Source: Gemmatimonadota bacterium | GTDB taxonomy: Bacteria; Gemmatimonadota; Gemmatimonadetes; Gemmatimonadales; Gemmatimonadaceae | Length of the DNA: 64,000 nucleotides | Direction: 5' to 3' | Assembly (NCBI GenBank): GCA_021413975.1 | Contig: JAIOPJ010000033.1 | Span: 62,001-126,000 of the forward strand | Part shown: piece by piece, positions 1 to 10,196 of the stretch | Layout: each line of letters opens with the position of its first letter | How positions within the stretch are numbered: the first letter of the stretch is position 1 | Program-made: the position numbers and the translations under genes | The notes under the pieces: generated by a model | Seen by the model: only the letters and a program-made list of their open reading frames with translations | What the model was told of the DNA's origin: nothing | Database searches by the model: none

Positions 1-2204
1 ATCAGGCGCGGATGGGCAACCCCAAGAACAAGCGCCTGCTGAAGGTGATGCAGGAGACCGGCGTCAAGCAGCTCATCCTGCAGAAGGAACTGCAGCACAT
101 GGCCGACCGGAAGCTGCCGCCGGCCAAGCAGGAGTTCCGCGACATCGAGGAGCTCCTGCTCTTCGTGCTCGACGAGAAGGGGCACTCGGTGCACCTCACC
201 GACCGCGGCGTGGACTTCCTCTCGCCCGACGCCCACGATGCCTTCGTGCTCCCCGACATCTCGAGCGAGATCGGGCGGATCGAGCGCGACCACGAGATGG
301 ACGCGGCGACGAAGCTCGAGCAGCGGCGGCGGATCGAGGTCGAGTACGCGATCAAGAGCGAGAAACTCAACATCGTCCACCAGCTGCTGCGTGCCCACGC
401 CCTGTTCGACAAGGACGTGAACTACGTGGTGCAGGAAGGGCAGGTCCTGATCGTCGACGAGTTCACGGGCCGCACGATGCCGGGGCGCCGGTGGAGCGAG
501 GGCCTGCACCAGGCCGTCGAGGCGAAGGAGAACGTCGTCGTGCGCGGCGAGACGCAGACACTCGCCACGATCACCATCCAGAACTACTTCCGGCTCTTCG
601 AGAAGCTGGCCGGCATGACCGGCACGGCCGAGACGGAGGAGACCGAGTTCTTCCAGATCTACGGGCTCGAAGTGGCGGTCATCCCGACCAACCAGCCGGC
701 GATCCGCGACGACCGGCAGGACCTGGTCTACAAGACGCGGCGCGAGAAGTACAACGGCATCACCGAGGAGACGCGGCGCCTCCACGAGCTCGGGTTCCCC
801 GTCCTCGTCGGCACCACCAGCGTCGAGGCCTCCGAGACGCTGTCGCGGCTGTTCCAGCGCGCCGGCCTCGTGCACAACGTGCTCAACGCCAAGTACCACC
901 AGCGCGAAGCCGAGATCGTGGCGCTCGCGGGCCAGAAGGGCGCTATCACGATCGCGACCAACATGGCCGGCCGCGGCACGGACATCAAACTCGGGGAGGG
1001 CGTGCGGCAAGCGATGCCCTCGGTGGTGAAGGACGCCGACGGCAAGGACGTCCAGGTCGACGAGATCGGCGGCCTGCACATCGTCGGCTCCGAGCGCCAC
1101 GAATCGCGTCGCATCGATCGGCAGCTCCGGGGCCGCGCCGGCCGCCAGGGCGATCCGGGCTCGTCGCAGTTCTTCCTCTCGCTCGAGGACGACCTGATGC
1201 GGCTCTTCGGGTCGGACCGCATCGCGCGCCTCATGGATTCGCTCGGGGCGCAGGAAGGCGAGGTGCTGACGCATCCGCTCATCACGCGATCGATCGAGCA
1301 GGCACAGAAGCGCGTGGAGCTTCAGAACTTCCAGTCGCGCAAGCGGCTGCTCGACTACGACGACGTGATGAACCAGCAGCGCGAGGTGATCTACAACCTC
1401 CGCTCGTTCGCACTCGAGGGCGGCGAGGAGCTGAAGGGCGAGGCCGAGAAGATGCTCACCGCCGCCGTCGGGCGCCGCGTCGAGACGACGCTCGCGAGCT
1501 TCGAGACCCCGGCGGACTGGGACCTCGAGCTGCTCCGCCAGGACCTGCTCATGCACTACCTCTTGAGCGTGAAGGCCTTCGGGGACGAGCGCACGCGCCC
1601 GGCGACCCTCGCCGATGCGCAGCGCGAGGCCGCCGACGAGGCGATCGCCGCCTTCCACGGGAAGTTCACCACGCTCGGGGACTTCGCCACGCGCCTCCTC
1701 TCGCTCGTGATGCTGAACGTGCTCGACGAGAAGTGGAAGGACCATCTCTACGACCTCGACCAGCTGCGCGCGGCGATCGGCTACCGCTCGTGGGGGCAGA
1801 AGGACCCGCTCGTGGAGTACAAGCAGGAGGCCTTCTCGATGTTCGAGGACCTCATGCGAGACATCCAGCACACCTTCACGGAGCGCTTCCTGAAGGTGCA
1901 GCTGGTCTACGACGAGCCGCGGCCGGCCGCCCCGCCGATCACGATCACGGCGGCGGCCCCCGCGGCGCGGCGCTTCAACGCGTTGGGGATCGCCGAAGAG
2001 GTCGGTCCCGACGGCGAGTCGGAGGAACCCGCGGTCCCTCAGGCGCCCCGCAGCGAGCCCAAGGTGGTCGGCGCCGGCCGCGGAGTGACGAATCTCGCCG
2101 CCGGGAAGCCCCACGTGACGGACGCCGACCTCGCGAACGTCGGGCGCAACGATCCGTGTCCCTGCGGCAGCGGGAAGAAGTTCAAGAAGTGCCACGGGGC
2201 CTGA
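1..2204 (+). CDS. secA: SecA preprotein translocase ATPase, 5' truncated by the window edge
   Basis: Motor ATPase that pushes unfolded preproteins through SecYEG at the inner membrane. About 733 C-terminal residues are visible; the reading frame is open to the left edge, so the true start and Walker A lie outside. Visible signatures are [20 protein letters not shown], the [11 protein letters not shown] helicase motif, [28 protein letters not shown] and, at the extreme C-terminus, the zinc-binding [14 protein letters not shown] that contacts SecB and phospholipid. The first about 50 visible residues and a charged helical stretch near residues 80-125 are extra relative to E. coli SecA; as I recall, similar helical inserts occur in Bacteroidota-type SecA. 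An 11-bp hairpin follows the stop, so secA probably ends its transcription unit. Confidence 0.98.
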   Translation, partial: QARMGNPKNKRLLKVMQETGVKQLILQKELQHMADRKLPPAKQEFRDIEELLLFVLDEKGHSVHLTDRGVDFLSPDAHDAFVLPDISSEIGRIERDHEMDAATKLEQRRRIEVEYAIKSEKLNIVHQLLRAHALFDKDVNYVVQEGQVLIVDEFTGRTMPGRRWSEGLHQAVEAKENVVVRGETQTLATITIQNYFRLFEKLAGMTGTAETEETEFFQIYGLEVAVIPTNQPAIRDDRQDLVYKTRREKYNGITEETRRLHELGFPVLVGTTSVEASETLSRLFQRAGLVHNVLNAKYHQREAEIVALAGQKGAITIATNMAGRGTDIKLGEGVRQAMPSVVKDADGKDVQVDEIGGLHIVGSERHESRRIDRQLRGRAGRQGDPGSSQFFLSLEDDLMRLFGSDRIARLMDSLGAQEGEVLTHPLITRSIEQAQKRVELQNFQSRKRLLDYDDVMNQQREVIYNLRSFALEGGEELKGEAEKMLTAAVGRRVETTLASFETPADWDLELLRQDLLMHYLLSVKAFGDERTRPATLADAQREAADEAIAAFHGKFTTLGDFATRLLSLVMLNVLDEKWKDHLYDLDQLRAAIGYRSWGQKDPLVEYKQEAFSMFEDLMRDIQHTFTERFLKVQLVYDEPRPAAPPITITAAAPAARRFNALGIAEEVGPDGESEEPAVPQAPRSEPKVVGAGRGVTNLAAGKPHVTDADLANVGRNDPCPCGSGKKFKKCHGA

Positions 2205-2215
2205 AGTAGCGACGA

Positions 2216-2247
2216 AGGATGGAGGAGGAAGGAACCTCCTCCATCTT
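2216..2247 (+). terminator. Hairpin terminator after secA
   Basis: Twelve bases after the secA stop, GATGGAGGAGG (2218-2228) and CCTCCTCCATC (2235-2245) form a perfect 11-bp stem with a 6-nt loop, extendable by one wobble and one A-T pair. There is no U-tract, only TTCCC. The purine arm GAAGGATGGAGGA resembles the GGATGAAGG arms of the hairpins near 31.6, 39.2 and 53.6 kb. Termination is inferred from position between secA and the independently expressed radC. Confidence 0.6.
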
Positions 2248-2350
2248 CCCGACGGTCGAGCCACCCGCGGCGCCCGCATGCCGGAGTCATTCGGATGCGG
2301 GCGCGCTCGTTTGGTGCGGGGAACGCCGGCGCGACCGCTATCGTCGGCGC

Positions 2351-3031
2351 GTGTCCTCCGTCCTCGATCTTCCCGCCGCCGACCGCCCGCGTGAACGCCT
2401 CCGCGCCCTCGGCCCGACCTCGCTCACCACGAGCGAACTCCTGGGCCTGCTCCTCGGGGCGAGCGCGCCGGGGCGCAGCGCCACCGAGGTCGCCGCCGAG
2501 GTGATCACCAGGGCCGGCGGCTCGCTGCGTCGGCTCGGACAGATGCCGCTCGCCGCACTGACCGACCAGCCCGGACTCGGCGAGGTGCGTGCCCTCGCGA
2601 TCCAGGCCGCGCTCGAGCTCGGGCGCCGGTTGGCCGCCGAGGGGGCGGACGAGGGGGAACCGATGCGCGGCCCGCGCGACGTCTGGCGATTCTATGCGCC
2701 GCGGCTCGAGGGGCTCACCGTGGAGGAGTTCCACGTCGCGGTCCTCGACGCCCAGCACCGGCTCGAACGCGACGTGCTGGTGAGCCGCGGGATCCTGAAC
2801 TCGTCGCTGGTGCATCCGCGCGAGGTCTTCCGCGAGGCGATCGCCGAACGGGCGGCCAGTCTGGTGCTCGTCCACAACCATCCGTCCGGCGATCCGACCC
2901 CGAGTCCGGACGACCGGGCGATCACCTCCCAGCTCGTCGCCGCCGGCCGCCTCCTCGACATCCCGATCCAGGATCACGTCGTGATCGGGCGGGGGCGGTT
3001 CGTGTCGTTCGCGGAGACCGGGCTGCTGTAG
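2351..3031 (+). CDS. radC: RadC family JAB/MPN-domain protein
   Basis: 226-residue RadC (UPF0758) protein. The N-terminal half is a helix-hairpin-helix-like region with SLTTSELLGLLLG and QPGLGEVRALAIQAALELG. The C-terminal half carries the JAMM metal site HNHPSGDPTPSPDD that would bind zinc. The family was once linked to DNA repair, but its molecular role is unsettled. The frame is open upstream to 2219, but that part would be read through the secA terminator hairpin, so I take the GTG at 2351. A -10-like TATCGT (2339-2344) sits exactly 6 nt before it, suggesting a leaderless transcript. Confidence 0.93.
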   Translation: MSSVLDLPAADRPRERLRALGPTSLTTSELLGLLLGASAPGRSATEVAAEVITRAGGSLRRLGQMPLAALTDQPGLGEVRALAIQAALELGRRLAAEGADEGEPMRGPRDVWRFYAPRLEGLTVEEFHVAVLDAQHRLERDVLVSRGILNSSLVHPREVFREAIAERAASLVLVHNHPSGDPTPSPDDRAITSQLVAAGRLLDIPIQDHVVIGRGRFVSFAETGLL

Positions 3032-3076
3032 TGCCGGACGCGACCCGCTGGGGAGGGCCGGGGGACCGGGCCGCGC

Positions 3077-3107
3077 TTGACCCCTGCCCGCCGTCCGGCG
3101 ATATAAC
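3077..3107 (+). promoter_or_regulatory. Candidate sigma70-type promoter of rel
   Basis: TTGACC (3077-3082) and TATAAC (3102-3107) are separated by 19 bp, slightly longer than optimal. Initiation about 7 nt downstream would fall near 3114. That would exclude the TTG at 3110 as the rel start codon and favour a later one. Confidence 0.5.
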
Positions 3108-3151
3108 GATTGTCGGGTCCGCCCTCACGGACCCCAATCCCGGAGCAGCCC

Positions 3152-5341
3152 CTGAGCGCGCCAGTCCTCACGGACATCATCCCCGGCTGGGATCTCGCCG
3201 ACGATACGCTCCCCGAGCGACTCGACACCGAGTTGCTCGCGCGCGCGTACCTGTTCAGCGAGAAGGCGCACGCGGGGCAGATGCGCCGCAACGGCGATCC
3301 GTACGTGACGCATTGCGTGGAGGTCGCGAAGATCCTCGCCGACCTCCACCTCGACAGCGTGACCGTCGCGAGCGGACTGATCCACGATGTCGTCGAGGAC
3401 ACCGCCTTCACGGTGGAGGACGTCGAGCGCGAGTTCGGGCGCGAGATCGCGCAGATCGTCGACGGCCTCACGAAGATCGGCCACCTGCCGATGCTCTCGC
3501 GCGAGGAACGGCAGGTCGAGAGCTACCGCAAGCTCCTGCTGTCGGTGGCGAAGGACGCGCGCGTGATCCTCGTGAAGCTCGCCGACCGGCTGCACAACAT
3601 GCGGACGCTCGAGTGGATGCCGGAGGAGAAGCGGCAGCGGATCGCGCTCGAGACGCGCGACCTCTACGCGCCGATGGCCTACCGCTTCGGCCTCGCGTCC
3701 ATGAAGGCCGAGCTCGAGGATCTCGCGTTCAAGTGGCTCGAGCCCGAGGACTATCGCGCGCTCGCGAAGCTGATCGCCAACAAGCGCGACGACCGTGACG
3801 CCCTGATCGCGCAGATGATCGCGCCGCTCGAGGCCAAGCTCAAGGACGCCGGCGTGATCGTGCACGAGGTGAGCGGGCGGCCGAAGCACCTCTGGTCGAT
3901 CCAGAAGAAGATGGCCCGCCGGGACAAGCCCTACGACGAGATCTACGACCTCTACGCCATCCGCGTGCTCGTCGAGAACGTCCCCGAGTGCTATCACGCG
4001 CTGGGCGTGATCCATGGCGCGTGGACGCCGCTGCAGGAGCGGATCAAGGACTACATCGCGAGCCCGAAGTCGAACGGCTACCAGTCGTTGCACACGACGA
4101 TCTTCGGTCCGCGGGGGACGCTCTTCGAGATCCAGATCCGCACCCGCGAGATGCACCGCACGGCGGAATACGGCATCGCGGCGCACTGGCTGTACAAGGA
4201 GGGCGAGAAGGGGGGCAAGCGCGACCTCGACCGCCACCTCTCCTGGTTCCGCCAGGTGCTCGAGCTGCAGCTCGACGCCGAGACGCCGGACCAGTTCCTC
4301 GAGTTCCTCAAGCTGGACCTCTACCAGGACGAGATCTTCGTCTTCACCCCGAACGGCGACGTCATCCAGTTGCCCAAGGGGGCGACGCCGATCGACTTCG
4401 CGTTCGCGGTGCACACCGAGGTCGGCCTGCACACACAGGGCGCGCGCGTGAACGGCCGGATCGTCCCGCTCTCGCGCGAACTGCGCAACTCGGAGACGGT
4501 CGAGATCATCCGCTCGGCCACGGCGCGCCCGAGCCGCGACTGGCTCGCGCACGTGCGCACGGGGCGCGCACGCCACCGGATCCGCCAGTGGCTGCGCAAC
4601 GAGGAGGAGAAGACCTCGATCGCGGTGGGGCAGGAGATCATCGACCGCGACCTGCGCCGGCGTCGCCATGCGAAGCTCACCGACGCCGAACTCGCGCGCG
4701 GCGCCGAGGCGCTTTCCCTCACCGACATCGATCACGTCCGGGCGAGCATCGGCCAGGGCGACATCACCGTCACGCAGCTGCTCAAGGCGATCTATCCGGA
4801 GCTCGAGGATGCGCCCGAGACGGCGCTCAAGCCGAGCGCGCTCGAGCGGCTGATCGACCGGATGCGGAGGCCCGGCACGTCCAAGGGCCTTCGCATCCAG
4901 GGCGCGGACGGGCTGATGGTCCGGTACGCGCAGTGCTGCCAGCCGGTGCCAGGGGACACGGTCGTCGGCTACGTCACGCGGGGACGCGGGGTGAGCATCC
5001 ACCGGCAGGACTGCCCGAACCTCCTGCACCTCGTGCATGAGCCGGAGCGGCGCCTGGAGATCGACTGGCAGGAGAGCGCCGGCGAACGCTTCGTGATCCG
5101 GCTGGCGATCGAGGGGAACGACCGGCGCGGGCTCTACGCCGATCTGGCGGCGGCCGTCAGCGGGACCGGGACCGACATCCGGTCGCTCGAACTCAAGACC
5201 ACCGATGGCCGCGTGGCCGGCGCGGCGCTCGTCGAGGTCGAGAACCTCGCCCACCTCGAGAAGATCATCCGGGCGGCGCGTCGCGTGAAGGGCGTGAGCG
5301 AGGTGGCCCGCCGGGAACGGATCAGCGCGGAGGAGGCTTAG
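3152..5341 (+). CDS. rel: Bifunctional (p)ppGpp synthetase/hydrolase (Rel/SpoT)
   Basis: Stringent-response enzyme that makes (p)ppGpp from GTP/GDP and ATP and hydrolyses it. Counting from 3152 (729 aa), the hydrolase residues are intact: His54, His78-Asp79 in IHDVVEDT and Asp145 in LADRLHNMRT. The synthetase domain has EIYDLYAIRVLV and SPKSNGYQSLHTT. TGS (EIFVFTPNGDVIQLPKGATP), a zinc-finger-like segment (CCQPVPGD through HRQDCPNL) and a C-terminal ACT domain follow. The frame is open from a TTG at 3110, but that lies upstream of the predicted transcription start. CTG 3152 has GGAG 6 nt before it and gives a normal-length N-terminus, so I choose it, with TTG 3110 as alternative. A 6-bp hairpin (5342-5363) follows the stop. 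Confidence 0.95.
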   Translation: MSAPVLTDIIPGWDLADDTLPERLDTELLARAYLFSEKAHAGQMRRNGDPYVTHCVEVAKILADLHLDSVTVASGLIHDVVEDTAFTVEDVEREFGREIAQIVDGLTKIGHLPMLSREERQVESYRKLLLSVAKDARVILVKLADRLHNMRTLEWMPEEKRQRIALETRDLYAPMAYRFGLASMKAELEDLAFKWLEPEDYRALAKLIANKRDDRDALIAQMIAPLEAKLKDAGVIVHEVSGRPKHLWSIQKKMARRDKPYDEIYDLYAIRVLVENVPECYHALGVIHGAWTPLQERIKDYIASPKSNGYQSLHTTIFGPRGTLFEIQIRTREMHRTAEYGIAAHWLYKEGEKGGKRDLDRHLSWFRQVLELQLDAETPDQFLEFLKLDLYQDEIFVFTPNGDVIQLPKGATPIDFAFAVHTEVGLHTQGARVNGRIVPLSRELRNSETVEIIRSATARPSRDWLAHVRTGRARHRIRQWLRNEEEKTSIAVGQEIIDRDLRRRRHAKLTDAELARGAEALSLTDIDHVRASIGQGDITVTQLLKAIYPELEDAPETALKPSALERLIDRMRRPGTSKGLRIQGADGLMVRYAQCCQPVPGDTVVGYVTRGRGVSIHRQDCPNLLHLVHEPERRLEIDWQESAGERFVIRLAIEGNDRRGLYADLAAAVSGTGTDIRSLELKTTDGRVAGAALVEVENLAHLEKIIRAARRVKGVSEVARRERISAEEA

Positions 5342-5447
5342 GCCCCTGCCGCGCGCAAGGGGCGGGTCGGACGCCCGTTCATCGTGTATCCTGCAGGCAG
5401 TCGGATCGCTCACCGGAATCATCGTCACGTTCACACTTCCGCTTCCC

Positions 5448-5897
5448 ATGCCCTCAGCTCTGCTCCTGACGCACAACGCCCTCCGCTGGGTCATCCTCGT
5501 CGCCGGTGTGATGGCGGTGGTCCGCGCGGTCCAGGGTCTCAAGGGGGACCGTCCCTACGCCGCGGCCCGGCGCGCCGGCGTGCTCTTCATGGTCTCGCTC
5601 CACGTGCAGCTCCTCATCGGGATCGTGCTCTTCGTCGTCAGCCCGCTGGTCCATCACGCGATGGCGGACATGAAGGCGACGATGGCCGACTCGTCGACGC
5701 GGTTCTTCCTCGCCGAGCACCCGACGCTGATGGTCATCGCGGTCGTCGTCATGACGGTCGGGAGCATCGTCGCGAAGAACGGGCCGGATGATGCGGCGCG
5801 CCACCGCAAGCTGCTCGTCTTCTCCGCCTTCACGCTGCTGCTCCTCCTCGCGGGGATCCCGTGGCAGCGCGCGCTCGTGCCCGGCATGGGCAACTGA
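5448..5897 (+). CDS. Small four-helix integral membrane protein of unknown function
   Basis: 149 residues with four evident transmembrane segments, roughly 13-30, 45-66, 92-109 and 124-140. His residues lie at the membrane interfaces (LLLTHNALRW near the N-terminus, SLHVQ in helix 2, PLVHHAMAD after it, EHPTL before helix 3). That layout recalls small haem-b-type or DUF membrane proteins with an LHxHxxLRW N-terminus seen in Bacteroidota. I cannot name a family with confidence and infer no substrate. It begins about 100 nt after rel and ends 6 nt before uvrB, so it may be co-transcribed with uvrB. No Shine-Dalgarno sequence is obvious before the ATG. Confidence 0.8.
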   Translation: MPSALLLTHNALRWVILVAGVMAVVRAVQGLKGDRPYAAARRAGVLFMVSLHVQLLIGIVLFVVSPLVHHAMADMKATMADSSTRFFLAEHPTLMVIAVVVMTVGSIVAKNGPDDAARHRKLLVFSAFTLLLLLAGIPWQRALVPGMGN

Positions 5898-5903
5898 GCC
5901 TCG

Positions 5904-7952
5904 GTGTTCCAGCTCCAGGCGCCCTTCTCCCCGGCCGGTGACCAGCCGCGCGCGATCGCGGAACTCGATGCGGGGCTCGCGCGCGGCGACCGGTTCCAGA
6001 CGCTCCTGGGGGTGACCGGATCGGGGAAGACGATGACGATGGCCAACGTCATCGCGCACCTCGGCAAGCCGGCGCTGGTGCTCTCGCACAACAAGACGCT
6101 CGCGGCGCAACTGTACGGCGAGCTGAAGGGGTTCTTCCCGAACAACGCCGTCGAGTACTTCATCTCGTACTACGACTACTACCAGCCCGAGGCGTACGTC
6201 CCGTCGTCGGACACGTACATCGAGAAGGACGCCTCGATCAACGAGGACATCGACCGCCTGCGGCTCCGCGCGACGTCGTCGCTGATGGAGCGATCCGATG
6301 TCATCATCGTCGCGACCGTCTCGGCGATCTACGGACTCGGCGACCCGGAGGCCTATCGCGCGTCGATGGTCACGCTCGAGGTGGGGCAGTCGATCGCCCG
6401 CGACGACATCCTCAAGGCGCTCGTGCGGATCCAGTACGGCCGCAACGACGTGGCCTTCGAGCGCAGCACCTTCCGCGTGCGCGGCGACACGGTCGAGATC
6501 TTCCCGGCCTACGAGGAGCAGGCGGTCCGTATCGAGATGTTCGGCGACGAGATCGAGCGCATCACGAAGATCGACCCGCTCACGGGCAAGGCGATCGCCA
6601 GCCTGCCGCGCACCGCGATCTACCCGGCCAAGCACTTCGTCACCACCCGTCCGTCGCTCGAGCGCGCGGTCAAGGAGATCCGCGCCGAGCTGATCGAGCG
6701 GCTCGCCCTGCTCAAGCAGGCGAACAAGCTGCTCGAGGCGCAGCGGCTCGAGTCGCGCACGAACTTCGACATCGAGATGATGCTCGAGATCGGCACCTGC
6801 CCCGGGATCGAGAACTACTCGCGCATCCTCGCCGGGCGCGCGACCGGCGCGCGACCGGCCTGCCTCTTCGACTACTTCCCCGACGACTTCCTCGTGGTCG
6901 TGGACGAGTCGCATGTCACGTTGCCGCAGATCGGCGGCATGTTCAACGGCGATCGCGCCCGCAAGACGACCCTCGTCGAGTACGGCTTCCGCCTCCCGAG
7001 CGCGCTCGACAACCGGCCGCTCATGTTCGACGAGTTCCTCGCCCTCGCGCCGCGCGTCGTCAACGTCTCGGCCACGCCGGGGGACCTCGAACTGAAGCTC
7101 TCGGGGGGCGTGATCGTCGAGCAGGTGATCCGCCCCACCGGGCTGCTCGACCCGGTGATCGAGATCCGCCCGGTGAAGGGGCAGGTGGACGACCTGCTGC
7201 ACGAGATCCGCCTGCGCGAACGGCGCGGGGAGCGCGTGCTCGTCACCACCATGACCAAGCGCATGGCCGAGGACCTCGCCGACTACCTGGCCCAGGTCGG
7301 GGTCCGCGCGCGGTACATGCACTCCGACATCGACGCGATCGAGCGGATGGAGATCGTCCGCGGCCTGCGACTGGGCGAGTTCGACGTCCTCATCGGGATC
7401 AACCTCCTGCGCGAGGGACTCGACCTCCCCGAGGTGTCGCTCGTCGCGATCCTCGACGCCGACCAGGAGGGCTTCCTCCGGTCTGACCGGTCGCTCATCC
7501 AGACCGTCGGGCGCGCCGCACGCCATGTGGACGGTCGCGCGATCTTCTACGCCGACCGCATCACCGGCTCCATGCAACGCTGCCTCGACGAGACCGACCG
7601 GCGGCGGCGCACGCAGGAGGCGCACAACATCGAGCATGGCATCGTGCCGGCCGGCGTGATCAAGAGTCACGACCAGGTGCGCGTCATGACGCGCGTCGCC
7701 GACGCGCGCGACGGGACCGACGCGCGGGACGCCGAGCGGACTCGGGGGAAGAAGCAGAAGAAGGTCGCCGAGGCGCAACGCACCTACGGGACGGAGGATC
7801 TCCCGGCACTCGTGCAGCGACTCGAGGAGGAGATGCGCACGGCGGCCAAGGAACTCGACTTCGAGACGGCGGCGCGGCTGCGCGACGAGCTCTTCGACCT
7901 CAAGGCGGCGATGGGCGACGGCGGCACGCGGGGTGCCCGTGCCCGTCGCTGA
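5904..7952 (+). CDS. uvrB: UvrABC excinuclease subunit B
   Basis: DNA-damage verification helicase of nucleotide excision repair that is loaded by UvrA and recruits UvrC. The 682 residues match the family length. Walker A is GVTGSGKT at residues 36-43. The damage-probing beta-hairpin region ([12 protein letters not shown]), [12 protein letters not shown] (Walker B), the helicase motifs [16 protein letters not shown] and QTVGRAARH, and a C-terminal UVR motif (about 635-672) for UvrC contact are all present. GTG 5904 is used because the conserved N-terminus [17 protein letters not shown] follows immediately. The 3' end overlaps tsaE by 20 nt. Confidence 0.98.
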   Translation: MFQLQAPFSPAGDQPRAIAELDAGLARGDRFQTLLGVTGSGKTMTMANVIAHLGKPALVLSHNKTLAAQLYGELKGFFPNNAVEYFISYYDYYQPEAYVPSSDTYIEKDASINEDIDRLRLRATSSLMERSDVIIVATVSAIYGLGDPEAYRASMVTLEVGQSIARDDILKALVRIQYGRNDVAFERSTFRVRGDTVEIFPAYEEQAVRIEMFGDEIERITKIDPLTGKAIASLPRTAIYPAKHFVTTRPSLERAVKEIRAELIERLALLKQANKLLEAQRLESRTNFDIEMMLEIGTCPGIENYSRILAGRATGARPACLFDYFPDDFLVVVDESHVTLPQIGGMFNGDRARKTTLVEYGFRLPSALDNRPLMFDEFLALAPRVVNVSATPGDLELKLSGGVIVEQVIRPTGLLDPVIEIRPVKGQVDDLLHEIRLRERRGERVLVTTMTKRMAEDLADYLAQVGVRARYMHSDIDAIERMEIVRGLRLGEFDVLIGINLLREGLDLPEVSLVAILDADQEGFLRSDRSLIQTVGRAARHVDGRAIFYADRITGSMQRCLDETDRRRRTQEAHNIEHGIVPAGVIKSHDQVRVMTRVADARDGTDARDAERTRGKKQKKVAEAQRTYGTEDLPALVQRLEEEMRTAAKELDFETAARLRDELFDLKAAMGDGGTRGARARR

Positions 7953-8352
7953 CCTGGACGAGGTCGCGCTCGTCCGCTGGGGCGAGGAGTTCGGCCGGGC
8001 GCTCGGCGCGCCCGCCTTCGTGACGCTGAGTGGAGACCTCGGGGCGGGGAAGACCACGCTCGTGCGCGCGATCGCCCACGCGATGGGCGCGACGCAGGCC
8101 GTGACGAGCCAGTCCTACGCCCTCGTGAGCGAGTATCCCTCGCCTCGGGGGCCGGTGATCCACGTCGATCTCTATCGGCTCCGGGGGCCGGCCGAGCTGC
8201 CGCAGATCGGTTGGGACGACATCCTCCGCGCCCCTGCGACCGTCCTCGTGGAGTGGCCCGACCGCGCGGAGGGCTTCCTCCCGTCGGGGCAGGTGGCGCT
8301 GCGCCTCGAGCACGTCGACGGCCGACCCGATCTCCGGCGCCTGACATGGTGA
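7933..8352 (+). CDS. tsaE: tRNA threonylcarbamoyladenosine biosynthesis ATPase TsaE
   Basis: ATPase of the TsaBDE complex that installs t6A37 in ANN-decoding tRNAs. The 139 residues match the family. Walker A is [10 protein letters not shown] at about 34-43, followed by [11 protein letters not shown] and the Walker B-like VIHVDLYRL, then [17 protein letters not shown] 7933 overlaps uvrB by 20 nt; a second in-frame GTG at 7939 is possible. It overlaps tsaB by 7 nt, so both t6A genes are translationally coupled. TsaD and TsaC are not in the window. Confidence 0.95.
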   Translation: MPVPVADLDEVALVRWGEEFGRALGAPAFVTLSGDLGAGKTTLVRAIAHAMGATQAVTSQSYALVSEYPSPRGPVIHVDLYRLRGPAELPQIGWDDILRAPATVLVEWPDRAEGFLPSGQVALRLEHVDGRPDLRRLTW

Positions 8353-9032
8353 GGACCGGTGTCGTGCTCGCGCTCGACGCCGCGGCATCGTTCGGCACGA
8401 TCGCCGTCCTCGTCGACGGCGTCGTGCGCATGGAGCGCACCGTGGCGATGAAGAGTGCCGGAGAGGAGCTCTTCTTCCCCCAGGTGCTCGACGTGCTGCG
8501 AGAGGCGGGCGCCGCGCCGCGCGACCTCGCGGCGGTCGTCTGCGGGGCCGGACCGGGGAGCTTCACGGCGTTGCGCGTCGTGGGTGCCTTGGCGAAGGGT
8601 CTCTGCGAAGGGACGGGCCGGCCGCTGCTCGGCGTGCCGTCCCTCGCGCTCATCGTCGCGGGGCACGAGGGCACGCGCGACGGTGGCCGCTGGCTCGCGA
8701 CGCTCGACGCCATGCGCGGCGATCGGTATCTCGCGCTCGTGACGGTCGCGCCCGGCGGCGAGGTGACGGCCGTGGAGTCGCTGGGGCTCGCCCCGGTGGC
8801 GGCGCTCGACGAGCGCGCGAGGTCGCTCGGTGCGACGCTGATCGGTCCCGACGAGGCGTTCACCGCACCGCCGCATGCGCGGGGGGTCGCACGGTGTCTC
8901 GCGCTCGTCGAGGCGACGGGCCCCGTCGATCTCGCCTCGTGGGAGCCCGTCTACGGCCGGCTCGCGGAGGCGCAGGTGAAGTGGGAGGCCACGCACGGCC
9001 GTCCGTTGTCGGCCGACCGCCTCCCCACGTGA
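8346..9032 (+). CDS. tsaB: tRNA threonylcarbamoyladenosine biosynthesis protein TsaB
   Basis: 228-residue ASKHA-fold partner of TsaD and TsaE in t6A synthesis. The first strand LALDAAASFGTIAVL, the GAGPGSFTALRVVGALAKGL loop and the LLGVPSLALI segment are characteristic. The ATG at 8346 overlaps the tsaE stop; the frame extends further upstream only through tsaE coding sequence, so that extension is discarded. The 3' end overlaps rimI by GTGA. The protein is expected to be catalytically inactive itself and to stabilise TsaD. Confidence 0.95.
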   Translation: MVRTGVVLALDAAASFGTIAVLVDGVVRMERTVAMKSAGEELFFPQVLDVLREAGAAPRDLAAVVCGAGPGSFTALRVVGALAKGLCEGTGRPLLGVPSLALIVAGHEGTRDGGRWLATLDAMRGDRYLALVTVAPGGEVTAVESLGLAPVAALDERARSLGATLIGPDEAFTAPPHARGVARCLALVEATGPVDLASWEPVYGRLAEAQVKWEATHGRPLSADRLPT

Positions 9033-9508
9033 GCCCCGGGGTCGCCCCCGAGGTCGCGGTCCGCGCGGCCACGGTCGAGGACGTACCGGGCATCCACGAG
9101 CTCGAGACGCTCGCGTTCTCCGACCCGTGGACGCCGGCGTCGTTCCGGTCGATGATCGCGCAGCCCCTGGTGATCGCGACGGTCGCCGAACAGGCGGGGC
9201 GCATCGTCGGGTACTGCATCGCGTGGGCCATCGGCGACGAGGCCGAGCTGGTGAACCTCTGCGTCGCACCGGCGCTGCGCGGCACGGGACTCGGCGGTCG
9301 GATGCTCGACGGCCTGCTCGCGTCGCTCGACGGGCGCGGCGGTGCCACGGTCTACCTCGAGGTGCGCGATTCCAACGAGGCCGCCCAGGCCCTGTATCGC
9401 GGACGCGGATTCCTCGCTGCCGGTCGGCGCAAGGCCTACTATCGACATCCGGAGGAGGACGCGGTGGTCATGCGTCGGCCCGGAGCGGTGGGTGGCGGCG
9501 GCGATTAG
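9029..9508 (+). CDS. rimI: Ribosomal-protein-S18-alanine N-acetyltransferase RimI (GNAT)
   Basis: 159-residue GNAT acetyltransferase. The acetyl-CoA loop is in VNLCVAPALRGTGLGGRML, preceded by SDPWTPASFRSMI and followed by LEVRDSNEAAQALYRGRGF and a Tyr-rich RRKAYYRHPEEDAVVM tail, all RimI-like. GTG 9029 shares GTGA with the tsaB stop. The tsaE-tsaB-rimI order is common in bacteria and supports RimI over a generic GNAT. S18 acetylation is assigned by family; other N-terminal targets are possible. Confidence 0.92.
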   Translation: MSPGVAPEVAVRAATVEDVPGIHELETLAFSDPWTPASFRSMIAQPLVIATVAEQAGRIVGYCIAWAIGDEAELVNLCVAPALRGTGLGGRMLDGLLASLDGRGGATVYLEVRDSNEAAQALYRGRGFLAAGRRKAYYRHPEEDAVVMRRPGAVGGGGD

Positions 9509-9593
9509 CTTTCGGGCGGAATTCTCCGATGCGACCGCGACCGCCGGGCCCCGGTATGGTACGCACGCGGACTGACCCATACCAGGAGGCATT

Positions 9594-10082
9594 GTGAGCC
9601 GCAGCTTGAACAAGGTGACGTTGATCGGGAACCTCGGGAAGGATCCCGAGATCCGCACCACGACGGGCGGGAACAAGGTGGCGAAGTTCTCCGTCGCGAC
9701 GAGCCGTCAGTGGAACTCGGCGTCAGGGGAGAAGCAGGAGAAGACGGAGTGGCACAACTGCGTCGCGTGGAACTCGCAGGCGGGCCGGGGCGCGCAGCTC
9801 GCCGATCTCATGGAGAAGTTCGTCAAGAAGGGCGACAAGATCTACGTGGAGGGCGCGATCGAGTACCGCCAGTACGAGGACAAGGACAAGCAGACCAAGT
9901 ACATCACGGAGATCAACGTCCGCGAGATCATCCTCATCGGCGGCGGCCGGGGCGGCGAAGGCGGCTTCGACGGGGGAGCGCGCCCAGCGCGCGCCGCGGC
10001 GGGAGCGAAGGCGGCCGGGTCCGGCGACGGCTTCGAGGAGTTCCCCGCGGCGATGGATGGGGACGACGACCTGCCGTTCTGA
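9594..10082 (+). CDS. ssb: Single-stranded DNA-binding protein
   Basis: 162 residues. An N-terminal OB-fold starts SRSLNKVTLIGNLGKDPEI and includes KTEWHNCVAW and KGDKIYVEGAIEYRQYEDKD. A Gly/Ala-rich linker leads to the acidic interaction tip DGDDDLPF that recruits repair and replication partners. The start is GTG 9594, positioned by an AGGAGG Shine-Dalgarno sequence at 9584-9589, one of the clearest ribosome-binding sites in the window. A strong hairpin follows the stop. Confidence 0.98.
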   Translation: MSRSLNKVTLIGNLGKDPEIRTTTGGNKVAKFSVATSRQWNSASGEKQEKTEWHNCVAWNSQAGRGAQLADLMEKFVKKGDKIYVEGAIEYRQYEDKDKQTKYITEINVREIILIGGGRGGEGGFDGGARPARAAAGAKAAGSGDGFEEFPAAMDGDDDLPF

Positions 10083-10108
10083 CGGCGGCTCGGTCGCCAG
10101 GATAGTGC

Positions 10109-10143
10109 GAAGAGGGCGGCTCCGATCCGGGGCCGCCCTCTTC
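10109..10143 (+). terminator. Strong hairpin terminator after ssb
   Basis: GAAGAGGGCGGC (10109-10120) pairs perfectly with GCCGCCCTCTTC (10132-10143). Three more inner pairs (one G-T) leave a 5-nt loop. It lies between ssb and the convergent minus-strand gene, so it can end transcription from both sides. There is no strong U-tract. Confidence 0.75.
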
Positions 10144-10196
10144 CGTTCAGCACGCCGCCGCTGCGCTGCCCCTCGAGGCGCGGCGGCGCCGGGTCG

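Noticed and set aside
3125..5542. 805-codon minus-strand open frame opposite rel
   Set aside because: Antisense shadow of a conserved gene; no signal, domain or start context.
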